From: Piezodorus guildinii
Taxonomy: Eukaryota; Arthropoda; Insecta; Hemiptera; Pentatomidae
Length of the DNA: 64,000 bases
NCBI GenBank assembly: GCA_023052935.1
Contig: CM041298.1
Coordinates: forward strand, 113,788,977-113,852,976
Direction of reading: 5' to 3'
The position numbers and the translations under genes are program-made. Positions 22,752-34,010 of the stretch are shown in pieces (position 1 is the stretch's first letter; the number at the start of each line of letters is the position of its first letter). Below the pieces are notes generated by a model. It did not search any database, was not told the origin of the DNA, and worked only from the letters and a program-made list of their open reading frames with translations.

Positions 22752-23330
22752 GTGTTATGTCCTCTGGCATCATGACGCTAAAACTATTTAAAGATCTAAT
22801 AACTTTGCTGACGAGTGCTATTTACTCAGAATGAGGTCGATGAGCTTGGGTGCATTCTTCACGTTTAGCACTTAACACAATCTCGAACGGCATTGACATG
22901 CTAGGCCGCTTACTACAGGCTGTAAGGACACGAAGGAATGTGGAGAAGTCGCCATCTCACGGCGAAAAACTGCTTTCACTGTTGGCTATTTTAATGCAGC
23001 GAGGTAGCCATGGACCTTCGGCAAAGATGTAGCTAACGTCATTCAATTTAATTAGATCAGACTATTATTTTTTACCCTTTATTGTTTTTAGTGTGTGCGA
23101 TAAAAATCTATGATTAATTAATCTCCTTAATCGAAATAAATTTTAAAAGTTCCAACTAAAGTTATAAATTAAAAAAAAAAAAAAAAACGGTAGGGTTTGG
23201 ATAGAAACATTTATTTTATGTTAAATAGTATAACAATAGAGATATCTACAACAGTAACTTAGGTTTATGTTCTTTACGTCACTCTCCATCACCTTCCATG
23301 ACTTTGTTTGCTATATAATAATAATTAATT
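22561..23330. other. unassigned interval with poly(T) tract
   Basis: T-run at about 22722-22751. The block 22800-23040 is less AT-rich than its surroundings and includes a 60-residue frame at 22850-23032 with no recognisable family. It may be a remnant of an unknown element. Confidence 0.35.
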
Positions 23331-23334
23331 ATTT

Positions 23335-23420
23335 ATTTATTCTGGAACAAGTCCTTTTAGAATAATATTACAAAACATACAAAAAGAACTTTAGTGTCTT
23401 AGAGTACACAAATAAAACAA
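23335..23420 (-). mobile_element. LINE 3'-end remnant
   Basis: ATTTATTTATTCTGGAACAAG on the plus strand resembles the LINE 3' tails near 39700 and 53250 (tail repeats then a GGxACA motif). Confidence 0.4.
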
Positions 23421-23539
23421 ACCAAAAAGTAATATAAGTAAAAACAAAAGTGAACAATAGTAATAAATTAAAAGGTAGATTCTAATAATAATAATTCTAA
23501 TGGTTATAAACAAAATAAGACAAATTGTGGCTATTGCGC

Positions 23540-23936
23540 CCTAGCTCAAACTTCACTGACTCACACCAGTGACGAGGCTGAGAGAGAAGCGCTGGGATCT
23601 ATTGGATTCCGCTTTTCCCTCTACATGTGGACGGAAAGACCCAGTCTGGGGTTCCTTTAGCAGATTTTGAATATTGTATATAGTTATGATAGTGTGTATG
23701 ATGTTAATTTATTTCTCACTTGTATTTATCTCAATTTTAGGTTGTATTTTTTTGTAGTTGTTTTTCTTAGTTTTCTAATGTTTATTTGTTTTTTTGTATA
23801 TATATTATATTTTATGTAATATGGCCTTATTACTATGTTCAGTACGTATTGTGTGAACGTGGTCTCATACCTCTATTAATACTGTCCATTTAGAAACAAA
23901 TTGTAATATATCTCAATAAATATTAAAAAAAAAAAA
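23540..23936 (+). mobile_element. 5'-truncated LINE, 3' UTR only, poly(A)
   Basis: TTCACTGACTCACACCAGTG, GAAGCGCTGGGATCT, GAATATTGTATATAG and CTCAATAAATATTA plus poly(A) parallel the 3' UTR of the LINE ending at 59733, at lower identity. Confidence 0.65.
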
Positions 23937-24214
23937 AATTACATAATTAAAATTGCTCCACAGTATTGATGGAGTATTAATGGGATAATAAAGTTAAATG
24001 TGCTAGTGCAGCACAATGTAAAATATTATATTTAAATAATCGTTTTATATATGTATTTAGTTACTATTTTTATACAAAGTTCGCACATCTATTTAGGGTT
24101 CTTTGAAAATGGAATGAAGAGGAAATGATCGAATAGGCGGAATTTGAAGCTCTGAAGAGTATCAGAATGACATATATATGAAGGAATGGAATTCCATACG
24201 AAAGAGAATATAAT

Positions 24215-24295
24215 GAGGTGTAAAAAAAAAAAAAAAAAAAAAAAGATACTACGTAAGAAAGATACTACGTAAAAAAAAAAAATACTACGTAAGAA
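24215..24295 (+). repeat. poly(A) and short direct repeats
   Basis: GATACTACGTAAGAAAG recurs three times between A-runs. Confidence 0.8.
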
Positions 24296-24454
24296 AGGAA
24301 GAAGGCCTCCGGACGACCATTAATGGATATTGATGAGGTTCAGCGGGCAGGAAGCTGATGAGTCAAATCCGTCCACAAGTGCTCGTGAACAAGCGAGGGA
24401 GTATGGTGGGTCGAAAGATATACTATAAGTCGCTATCTACTACTTATGGAAAAA

Positions 24455-24456
<2 letters not shown>

Positions 24457-24505
<49 letters not shown>
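24457..24505. repeat. (TA)n microsatellite
   Basis: TA run interrupted only by A-rich flanks. Confidence 0.95.
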
Positions 24506-24511
<6 letters not shown>

Positions 24512-24666
24512 TAAAAAACAATCAGAAACCATACAGACCCAAATGGTCTGCAGAAAGAAAAGTGAAGTTCAGCCAAAGAATGAGACAATACTGGCAAAAC
24601 AAAAAGAACAAGAAATAAGAAAATTAAGTCTTAAGTGCGCCTTCCTTTTAGGGAGATATCGCACTA

Positions 24667-24668
<2 letters not shown>

Positions 24669-24737
<69 letters not shown>
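24669..24737. repeat. (TA)n microsatellite
   Basis: A second TA run ~160 bp further; it directly precedes a SINE head. Confidence 0.95.
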
Positions 24738-25000
24738 TCCCATGGCTGAGTAGATAGTTCACTAGTCTCTCACGCTAAAGGTTGTAAGTTCGAATTCCAG
24801 TCCCTGCGGGAAGCACATGATAATATAAGGATTCACTCACAGCCCCTCTCCCGAGTATGTGAGACCCGAAAAATAGACTTAGGGAGTGATGGCCCTACCC
24901 TATAAAACTTCATCGAGAAACGAGCGTATATTCTCTCAGGAGACTACAACTAGGATCCTAGACGGCTTGTCGCGCCACAGAAAAATTAAAAAAATACCTG
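24738..25000 (+). mobile_element. tRNA-derived SINE, family D
   Basis: CATGGCTGAGTAGATAGTTC is A-box-like and AAGTTCGAATTCCAGTC is B-box-like, about 50 bp apart. The body holds TATGTGAGACCCGAAAAATAG and GGATCCTAGACGGC. It is the only full copy in the window; a piece with GTGGGACCCGTCAGAGGTCA near 25170 looks related. Confidence 0.6.
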
Positions 25001-25642
25001 TACTGACCACTACCATGTGCCACCCATTTTTTCTCATTTAAATATTCTTGAGATCCATCGATGATAAAAAAAATTTCTTGAAAACCTGGAAAAAAGCTTA
25101 TACATCATAACGGAAGGACTCTTTCAATCAAGCATGTAATTAAATCGGGATTCAATTACAACCAACCTCTTCTACTTATGTGGGACCCGTCAGAGGTCAC
25201 TCACAAATATAGACTATAAAATATCGTCGAGAATAGTGGTGCGGAATGTTAGGAAATCATTAAACGCAGCCAAGGATCTCAAGACCTGTCGTGAAAACCA
25301 AAATATGTTGATATATCAATTTACTTCTTTGTTAGTTTTAATAATTTTTTTTTCTTTTTATCTTAATTTACTCATTTTTGTTTATATTTCTGTTAATTTT
25401 TCACGGCCATTTATTGATCAAACACCTACACACCATTTAGTTATTATTTTATCCAGTTATTCACCCGCAAAATAGGTCGAAACGTTGGTTGAATAAACAG
25501 TCACTATTTTCTGATCATTTTTCACCGCCACCCGAACAATCTCATCTATATTCATCAAACGATCAACACTATTATTATACCTATTACCAGAAACAAAAAA
25601 TAATCTTAATAAATATTCCTTAGGTATTAAATAATTCCTTAG

Positions 25643-25917
25643 AGACTCCTGTAGCATAGTGGCTAGCATAACAGCCTCCTATGCTCAAGGTCACGGGTTC
25701 AAATCCGCAGGTGGTCCTAGAATTTTTAAATAGGAGTAAAAATCCTTAGTTATGCCTTCCTTTGGAGAAACGAAAAATGTGGTCCCTTGCCTGTGCGATG
25801 TCAGGTACTCGTTTAAGACCCCTATCCTATTTAAACATGGATAGCCGAAATTTAGACTCCCACTGTAGCATCGTCCGATTAGCCACAGTAGCATAAAGGG
25901 ATGTTGAATAAAGATGT
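25643..25917 (+). mobile_element. SINE family B, full length
   Basis: GTAGCATAGTGGCTAGCATA (A box), CACGGGTTCAAATCCGCAG (B box), full body, and a short AATAAAG tail. The 86-residue minus-strand frame over it is a shadow. Confidence 0.92.
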
Positions 25918-26408
25918 TTGAGTCAAAGTTCTGCACAATGTTGAGGAACAAGAAGAAGGCATAAAATGTTATTTCCTAGAATGCGACTCCCCTTAACTAT
26001 TGACTATTAACAAGATTATGATTAGAAACATGACCGTGACGAATCAACGACCGCAACGTAACAAGTGGTTTTAATTGAATGGCGAATGTAGCAGCTTCAA
26101 ATTATTACATCTAATGACTGAAGAAAAATCTAAATCTAAGCCTTCTAGATGAACTTTTATGATTCAAAACCAAATATCTCCTAAACGGTATGTCCAAGCG
26201 ACAACTATTATAAAACAAAAAATCTGGTGCGGGCAACACACAACTATCACTTACATTGACAGTTAAAATCAATTTAAAGACTATTAAATAAGCTTCAATT
26301 TGAAAAATATTTTATGTATATTTTAATAAAACGTGTATTAATTTTCGTTGGATACATTTGATTTAGATCAAATAATATAACTACATTAAATTTTTAAACT
26401 ATAATAAG

Positions 26409-26933
26409 TTGTTTGTTAGGGCTTTAAGGCGTAAAACCTCAGGGTCACCAACGCCTGTGCATCTTTATTCGCTAATCGCTAAGGTGATAATAGAAAAGAT
26501 TTATATAGAAATAGAATATAGTGGAAAAAGAAAAAAATAATTAAAATAAATTAAACAATTGTCATAAATTTAAGGAAATTACATAAATATTAATAAAGGT
26601 TTCCAAAAAAGATATATAATAATAATAATAAATGAGTAAAAAAAAAAAAAAAAAAAATAAAAATAAATTTAAATACTACAATAATAATTATAAATAAATC
26701 ACTAGTAATCACTGCAGATATATAATATTAAATACAATAAGTGCTATAGTTTATTTGATATTTTATTTATATTTAAAAAGTTCGGCACTTTTGATATTTT
26801 GGCTATATCATCACTTAGACTAATTGAAATGTCTGGAGTAAGTCACAGTGTAGTCAAACTCGAAATGTAAAAGGGACATTCTTGGAAAATATGTTTGACC
26901 GTTAGCATATTATTGCAGTGTATCTATAATAAG
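26409..26933 (-). mobile_element. 5'-truncated LINE with 10-bp TSD
   Basis: CTATAATAAG is duplicated at 26399-26408 and 26934-26943. On the minus strand, the first bases translate as CNNMLTVKHIFQECPFY, resembling the LTVKHILxECP segment at the C-terminus of RNase-H-bearing non-LTR elements (I/Jockey groups). A ~450-bp AT-rich 3' UTR follows. The element ends CCCTAACAAACAA without a poly(A) tail. Confidence 0.75.
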
Positions 26934-27473
26934 TTTATTCCCCTTTAATTACTTTATATTACATTTTATAACTCTGTGTATCAGATAATATTTTTTCTAA
27001 AATCTTTCTATTTCCAACGGTATATTATACGTCTACATTACTGGTCATAACATTAAAAAATCTGGTGCGGGCAACACACGACTTTCACTTACCTCAATAT
27101 TTAAAATCAATGAAAGAATTTTCAAATACAGTTAGAGATAAAAATACGTGAAACTATTAAGGAATTATTCAAATTGAATTTATATACATCATGGCCGCAA
27201 GTGAACCTACAAATAGTTATTGCTCTGTGTTCATTTCTTATCTGTAGTGGTATTAGCCGTTAAATTGTTGCTAAAGTTTGTAAACATTGACTATTTACAG
27301 ACGTGAACAATTTTCAATTGAGTTTCGTGGGGTAAGTGTAATAGTTGTACTTATTAACAGTGAGAACTATTGAGTGTTGTAAGCGGGTCCTCTCTACCTC
27401 GTGGACGGGCAGATCCTCACCTGCTCGCTCCGAGCCTCTAGCTATCATTCTATTGAAGACTGATTTAATCAAC

Positions 27474-27553
27474 TGACTTGTAGCTCACTCGGTTGGAGCG
27501 CTGCTTCCTGATCTCATCTACGTATTTCAACACGAGTTCGACTACTGTCATTA
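27474..27553 (+). promoter_or_regulatory. tRNA-like A/B-box pair in the LINE 5' UTR
   Basis: TAGCTCACTCGGTTGG (27481-27496) fits an A box with a GCTC/GAGC D stem, and GAGTTCGACTAC (27534-27545) fits a B box at tRNA spacing. The T stem does not pair, so this is not a functional tRNA. It may be an internal RNA polymerase III promoter or a captured tRNA/SINE head. Confidence 0.35.
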
Positions 27554-27690
27554 ACTATATCTTTTATTTTTATTTTACTTTTTTTTTTTTTTTTTTCATT
27601 TATTTCTTCTTTTCTCTCCTTTATATTATTTATGTATACATTTATAAGATAAATTTTATTTTCTTTTATTTTATTTTTTAAAACATTAAA

Positions 27691-29528
27691 ATGAGTAAAA
27701 CTTCGTGTTTGGAAACTGATGAAGATACAGCCTTCTCAGAAGTAAGTGAGTCCGACTCACAATACTTAACAAGAAGAACTCTTCAAAAGCGACAACGTTC
27801 TCTCGAAAATTCACCAAATAAAAAAAAAATAAAAAGGGGAAGAAACAAAATTCACCTCCATGTAACTCCATAAATAGCTCCGGCAGTACTTCTGCAGCCA
27901 ACAAATTTGATTCCTCTCTACCGCAATATCCGTCAACCTCCAATGTACCAAATATTACGACCAGCAATAAGTTTGCAGCCCTCAGTAACATTGATACAGA
28001 GACCACAACACCACATCAAATTACTGAACCTGAGCCTCCCCCCATTTTCGTCACAAATATACAGGACTTTATGGCTCTGGGACAAGAAATCTCTAATCTA
28101 ATTGGCCAGACGAATTTCCAATGTTATTCAAGATTAAAAGAGGTCAAGATCAACACGACGAACAAAGAAAGTTACAAAAAATTAGTTAGCCACTTAACAG
28201 ACAAAAAGTATGATTTTCATTGCTATCAACTTAGACAAGAGAAGTCATACCGAGTAGTTCTGAGAGGATTACACAGCACCACACCCACCACAGCCATTAA
28301 GAGGGACATCGAAGAGCTGGGTCACAGTGTCAGAAACATCTCCAACGTGATTCACCCAACGGGAAAATATCCTCTCCCCTTGTTTTTCGTTGACCTGGAA
28401 CCAGCCCACAATAATTCTGAAATATTTCACGTCAATAGATTAGTATACTCCGTTATACGTTTTGAGGAACCAAAACAGAGAGCAGAAATCGTTCAGTGTA
28501 CTAGGTGCCAAAGCCTTGGGCACACGAAGACTTATTGTCATCATCAAGCCAGATGCGTGAAATGTGCCGGTCCACATGAGACCAACCTCTGTCTGAAGAC
28601 TCGAGATACACCGGCTAAATGCGATCTATGTGGTGAAGCCCATCCAGCTAATTATAAAGGATGCATTATTTATAAAAATAAGCAACGTCAAAAAGCCATC
28701 TACACTTCCTCTCATTTGCAAAGAAACGTAGTTCCTGAAGATCTAAAATCTAACCCTTCAGCGCGAAACGGATTGGGAACCTTGGGAAATGCGGTTGTCA
28801 ATGAAGTTAATAAACCAACGAGCTCCAAGATCAAGACCCCAACAGTTTCGAACATTGGCAGGAAACATCAACAACAGGTGCATCAAGCTTCTTTACTTCC
28901 AACCAGACAAGCTAACTCTCAAGCCTCTCTTTCTCAGCCTTCGACTTCTCATCCTCAGCCACCGATGTCCCATTCCAATACTCAGACTTCTCATCCTAAT
29001 ACTCATCCTAACATTCCGACTTCTCACCCCAATTTCCAATCAAAAACCTCTTTTAATGAAATATCCTCTAAAAGCATATCAAGAGTTAAGTTGCCACCCC
29101 AGAATTCCAACCACCTTGTCCTTTCGCAATCATCCTCTCAAATTAACCCTCCATCAGAACCTCAATCAAATGTCGAACATAGTCTGCGATGGAAGGAAAA
29201 ACCCCATCCGAGACAAATTATTATTATTATTAGCCTCGTCCAAAGATTACCATCCAAAAAAGCTCCTGGCCACGATCTCATCACGCCCCGCATCCTGAAA
29301 CAGCTTCCCAGAAAAGCCATACTCATCCTCTGCTATATATATAATGCCACGCTGCGTTCCACTTATTTTCCTGATCCTTGGAAATTTTCAATCATCAAAA
29401 TGCTCCCTAAGCCTAAAAAGCCTCTCGAAAACCCATCTTCATACCGTCCTATCTCTCTTTTGCCCATTATGGGGAAAATCCTAGAAAAACTGCTCCTTAA
29501 ACGTATATACCCAATATTAACCATGTGA
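27691..29528 (+). pseudogene. LINE gag-like ORF1 fused to the start of reverse transcriptase
   Basis: The start MSKTSCLETDEDTAFSEVSE at 27691 follows an A-rich leader. A frameshift near 27848 moves reading to the frame that is open to 29528. Residues are counted from 28071. A pre-zinc-finger domain (YRVVLRGLHS, about 60-135) precedes three C2HC knuckles at about 143-205: CTRCQSLGHTKTYC, CVKCAGPHETNLC and CDLCGEAHPANYKGC. A Ser/Thr/Pro/His-rich stretch (about 270-375) follows. From about residue 390 the frame passes, through an ATT-repeat junction, directly into RT block 0/1 (SKKAPGHDLITPRILK, then SSYRPISLLPIMGKILEKLL). Gag of this family binds RNA and forms particles with the element's transcript. 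The fusion reflects loss of the endonuclease; whether the fused ORF is translated is unknown. Confidence 0.85.
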
Positions 29529-30598
29529 TTCCTGACCACCAGTTTAGATTTTGCTCATCCCATTCCACTATACAACAGTGTCACCGTGTGGTGGATGTGA
29601 TATCTTCTACATTGGAGCGCGGGATGTATTGCACTGGAGCCTTTCTTGACGTACAACAGGCCTTTGACCGGGTTTGGCACCCAGGGCTGCTCTACAAACT
29701 TCGCCAATTCCTCTCTCCTACGTACTTCTTATTAATCCGATCCTACCTCACTGATAGAACCTTTAAAGTAAGTCATAACCTTTCCTACTCATCCATATTT
29801 CCTCAGTCCGCTGGTGTACCTCAGGGTAGTATTTTGGGCCCAATCCTTTATACCATATATACAGCTGATATTCCAATCCATCCTGGTACTGTCCTCACAT
29901 CCTACGCAGACGACACTTGTGTGTTATCCGTAAATAATGACCCATCTGTTGCTTCCAAAACCCTTCAGTCCCACATTTCTTCCATTGAAGAATGGTGTCA
30001 AAAGTGGAGAATTAAAATCAACCCTACTAAATCCCATCAAATTACCTTCACCCTTCGTCGAAAACCTATGTCCGCCTGTCCCACTATTTCCTTTAACAAT
30101 ATTCCACTCACCTCAGTTGAACAGATCCGGTACCTAGGACTCCATCTAGACAAACGTCTTACTTTGAATCCTCACACTAGACTGAAACGACAAGAAACAG
30201 CTCGTAGATACCGCTTACTACAACACTTACTGGACAAACGATCAAAACTTTCCACATACTACAAAAAATTAATTTATATAACCATCATTAGGCCTATTTG
30301 GACATATGGGATTGAGTTATGGGGATCCACCAAACCATCCAATTCTTCCCGCATTCAATCCTTGCAATCCAAAATCCTCCGAAAGATCCTAAACGCCCCT
30401 TACTTTGTCACCAATAAAATAATTCATAAAGACCTAAATATCCCATTAGTCGCAGATCTAGCCCGAACTAGATATTCCTCCTTTTATTCCAAATTACCCG
30501 TCCACTCCAACCCACTCGTCCGCAAACTCTCATCTCCTATTCCTGATCATCTTCCTAGGCGGCTGAAAAGACGATGGCCTCGAGACCTACTTAGCTGA
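29526..30598 (+). pseudogene. LINE reverse transcriptase, main part
   Basis: It continues the RT domain after a one-base shift at 29525. HQFRFCSSHST corresponds to HQFGFR.xHST, and AFLDVQQAFDRVWH supplies the first catalytic aspartate. SAGVPQGSILGPILY is the PQGS block. TSYADDTCVLS at 29897-29929 holds the catalytic YADD pair. RIKINPTKSHQITF and IRYLGLHLDKRLT are the blocks beyond it. IIRPIWTYGIELWGS is the thumb and RLKRRWPRDLL the C-terminus. The 357-residue frame is uninterrupted and its catalytic residues are intact, so it decayed little after insertion. The R in place of G in FRFCS departs from the family. The host nest dates it as the youngest of three insertions. Confidence 0.92.
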
Positions 30599-31375
30599 AT
30601 AAACTTTGAAGTGCTACCACTGGGTAGTTTCTTCACATGCCTGTATCACGCCCACTTGATCTATTAGCACATTTACTTATTTTATTTTATTGTAATACAG
30701 TTGTATTTTATTTCTTTTAAATAAAAAAAAAAAAAAAAAAAAGAATTTATATAGAAACATGTGTTTTATTAAAAAATCTATTATTTTATTATATAAAATA
30801 ATCAGTTAGTTTTATCTTCTTCTCATCACTCTCTATTAACTTTTAAAAGCTTGTGTATCAGATCATATTTTTTCTAAAATCTTTAGCTTTCCAACGGTAT
30901 ATCATGCATGTATATTACTGCTCTTATGTTCAAAAACGAAAAATTGCATTAAAAAAATATTTTTTCTGTTTTCTCCTTTAGTTGGGTATCGAATTTATTC
31001 AATTTATATATTTACCTGTTTTTCATCAGCGTTAACAAGATAATCTGGTTATTATTATTGAATCTACAAAATTAAAGGTACTTTAGGGGAAGACAATATA
31101 AATATCAGCATTTAAGCCCTGTTAGACCATTTTTATCAGAATGGAACCTACATGATATTAAAGCCCATTAAATTTTACATCGATATAGCGAGTTTAATCA
31201 AAATCGTCGGAACCGTTTTCGAGAAAATCGAAAAAAGGTGCAAAATGCATGGTATAAAGTGCCTCTTCTGGTAAGCTCATCTTGATGAAAAAATTTTTGT
31301 CACGTCTCGGGCGTATAGTTGTCTTAAATATGAAATTTCAGTTTCATAGGACTTACCGTTTTCGCCCGGGAGTTA

Positions 31376-31376
<1 letters not shown>

Positions 31377-31431
<55 letters not shown>
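31377..31431. repeat. (CA)n microsatellite inside the HINE
   Basis: About 27 CA units. The same site holds 8-11 units in the HINEs at 19855 and 49297, so it is variable within the family. Confidence 0.95.
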
Positions 31432-31432
<1 letters not shown>

Positions 31433-31690
31433 GGGACTTGGTTATTTGGACTCAGGGGACCCTAAAATGTGTATTTCCGTTGAAAACTGGAATTCGAAAA
31501 TTTTCATACTTCATACTTCTTACTATATATAGTAAGTGAAAGTAAAAACTCAAAATTACGTTAAAAAATAGTTTTTCCCTTTTATCCTTTATTCGATCAT
31601 CAAATTCGTACAACTTGTATATTTAGCCGTCCTACAGAAATGTCATAAGGATGATATGGTTAATCTTTTGGAATGTACAAAACTAAAGAT

Positions 31691-32187
31691 AGTTTATATA
31701 GGAATTGATATGCAATGAAGTAATATGAAAAATACTAACTCAAAGGATATCATATCACTACCGCAGATTCCAAAACGCAATATCTCAGCTAGTTGTTCAA
31801 TGATTTTTTTTTTCATTTTTTTCTTTATAGCGCTATACTGATTCTAAAACTCTATATAGTTTATTTAATTTATGTTTATTTAAAAACTACAAAAGCAGTT
31901 AAAACTATGCACTATGTAGATATATCTATCTTATTTCACATTTTACATAATACTTTAAGATTAACATAAACCATCATTGAAAAAACAAAACTTAAAAAGG
32001 CACTTACAATGTTAAAATCACAGCAATTCATATTAAGTTGATAATTCGATAATTCGATAATCGTTGATAGAGGAGATTTTAATATGTCGTATTTTTTCCG
32101 AAATTTTCGATTTAGACTCAATTTTTTTATCCACTTCTTAGATAATCGCCAACCTTGTATTTAAATCAATGGATTTTCTGTTGACCT
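31691..32187. other. repeat-Y fragment, then unassigned AT-rich DNA
   Basis: 31690-31835 matches repeat Y (CCAAAACGCAATATCTCAGC). The rest holds no recognisable gene. Confidence 0.45.
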
Positions 32188-33617
32188 CGTAGGAAACTCG
32201 AATTTACGCAAGTAATGAAAGCATTAAAAACAGAAAAACTAGCTGAAACTCTAGAAACCAGAAGCTGTCACAGACTGAGAATCACAGAATTGAGCTGAAT
32301 AGATGGAAGAGGTAAGGATTTGGACAGAAAGGCGCCGCTCTTTACTAGGAATTAAGACGTATCGTAATTTTTTTCTTCTTTATTTTTCGTAATAACCGAA
32401 AAAATTCAATTCTGAGGTCCACAAAAGTAGTTCGTTAATTCGTAATAAACGAGAAGAAAGCATAGTTTTCTATTAATTTTTCAAGGGACCGCAACGATAG
32501 TTCGCTATAAACGGGTGTTCGTTATAACCGTATTCGTTAAAAATACGTAGGAAACTCGAATTTACGCAAGTAATGAAAGCATTAAAAACAGAAAAACTAG
32601 CTGAAACTCTAGAAACCAGAAGCTGTCACAGACTGAGAATCACAGAATTGAGCTGAATAGATGGAAGAGGTAAGGATTTGGACAGAGAGGCGCCGCTCTT
32701 TACTAGGAATTAAGACGTATCGTAATTTTTTTCTTCTTTATTTTTCGTAATAACCGAAAAAATTCAATTCTGAGGTCCACAAAAGTAGTTCGTTAATTCG
32801 TAATAAACGAGAAGAAAGCATAGTTTTCTATTAATTTTTCAAGGGACCGCAACGATAGTTCGCTATAAACGGGTGTTCGTTATAACCGTATTCGTTAAAA
32901 ATACGTAGGAAACTCGAATTTACGCAAGTAATGAAAGCATTAAAAACAGAAAAACTAGCTGAAACTCTAGAAACCAGAAGCTGTCACAGACTGAGAATCA
33001 CAGAATTGAGCTGAATAGATGGAAGAGGTAAGGATTTGGACAGAGAGGCGCCGCTCTTTACTAGGAATTAAGACGTATCGTAATTTTTTTCTTCTTTATT
33101 TTTCGTAATAACCGAAAAAATTCAATTCTGAGGTCCACAAAAGTAGTTCGTTAATTCGTAATAAACGAGAAGAAAGCATAGTTTTCTATTAATTTTTCAA
33201 GGGACCGCAACGATAGTTCGCTATAAACGGGTGTTCGTTATAACCGTATTCGTTAAAAATACGTAGGAAACTCGAATTTACGCAAGTAATGAAAGCATTA
33301 AAAACAGAAAAACTAGCTGAAACTCTAGAAACCAGAAGCTGTCACAGACTGAGAATCACAGAATTGAGCTGAATAGATGGAAGAGGTAAGGATTTGGACA
33401 GAGAGGCGCCGCTCTTTACTAGGAATTAAGACGTATCGTAATTTTTTTCTTCTTTATTTTTCGTAATAACCGAAAAAATTCAATTCTGAGGTCCACAAAA
33501 GTAGTTCGTTAATTCGTAATAAACGAGAAGAAAGCATAGTTTTCTTTTAATTTTTCAAGGGACCGCAACGATAGTTCGCTATAAACGGGTGTTCGTTATA
33601 ACCGTATTCGTTAAAAA
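32188..33617 (+). repeat. 358-bp tandem repeat, four units
   Basis: Units start at 32188, 32546, 32904 and 33262 (CGTAGGAAACTCGAATTTAC), exactly 358 bp apart. I saw only single-base differences (for example CAGAAAGG in unit 1 and CAGAGAGG later; TTTCTTTTAA in the last unit). The right ~190 bp of each unit (AATAACCGAAAAAATTCAAT to GTTATAACCGTATTCGTTAA) is the inner part of a pogo-like terminus. Only the last unit continues into the terminal AGAGGGTTTACTGTA. Confidence 0.95.
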
Positions 33618-33639
33618 GAGGGTTTACTGTACATACTTT

Positions 33640-34010
33640 TCTCTATCATCAAAAATAACTGAGTTATGAACGTATTGATGTGTAAAATTTCAATTTTTTT
33701 CTTTTCTTTTTTCTCTTTTATATAATTATTTACGGTTTTTTGGTTTAAAACACTGATATTTTTTTTCTATATCTTCAAAAAAAAAAAAATTATTGAATTA
33801 AATCACTTTTAATCGGCGGCCATTTTAAAACTAACCAGCTGACATCAACATGGATTAGTATTTTTGAGGAGAATTTCAAAAAATTTGATCCAGTAATTTC
33901 GCTGAGGCGGACAAAAGGATTTTGTTTAAATTTGTTATTCGGATTCTACGCATCTTGAAACGCATCTTGGGGTGATTTTTTTATTGGTCGATTACAAAGA
34001 ATATAATAAA
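33640..34010 (+). repeat. dispersed repeat Y, middle part
   Basis: AAAATAACTGAGTTATGAAC, ACGGTTTTTTGGTTTAAAAC, ATCGGCGGCCATTTTAAAAC and CAGTAATTTCGCTGAGGCGG are shared with 37195-37380 and 40860-41280. Confidence 0.6.

Larger units (their letters stand above)
27187..30742 (+). mobile_element. Jockey-type LINE, complete ends, endonuclease deleted
   Basis: GAATTTATATA is duplicated at 27176-27186 and 30743-30753, and the element ends in poly(A) (30723-30742). It comprises a ~500-bp 5' UTR, a gag-like ORF1, and a reverse-transcriptase ORF. The apurinic-type endonuclease that should lie between gag and RT is missing. Confidence 0.92.
27061..31544 (+). mobile_element. inner Helentron-like (HINE) element split by a LINE
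   Basis: It starts TCTGGTGCGGGCAACACACG and ends in the perfect TTACTATATATAGTAA hairpin and GTGAAAGTA (31521-31544). It is very close to the copy at 19855-20753. The LINE at 27187-30742 separates its 5' 126 bp from the rest. Confidence 0.85.
26223..31690 (+). repeat. outer Helentron-like (HINE) element, nested host
   Basis: Segments 26223-26408, 26944-27060 and 31545-31690 join to one HINE. It starts TCTGGTGCGGGCAACACACA and continues with GTTGGATACATTTGATTTAG, TTCCAACGGTATATTATACG and CAACTTGTATATTTAGCCGT, in the order seen at 2115-2905. Insertions within it are a truncated LINE (26409-26933) and a second HINE (27061-31544). Confidence 0.75.

Noticed and set aside
24335..24400. CTGATGAGTC resembling a hammerhead core
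   Set aside because: No GAAA follows a second stem and stem I cannot be closed.
24543..24749. ORF ending in an Ile-Tyr repeat
   Set aside because: The repeat is a translated TA microsatellite; no codon-level support.
28789..29298. 169-residue ORF inside the LINE gag
   Set aside because: Out-of-frame with the C2HC-bearing frame; compositional shadow of a Ser/Pro-rich region.
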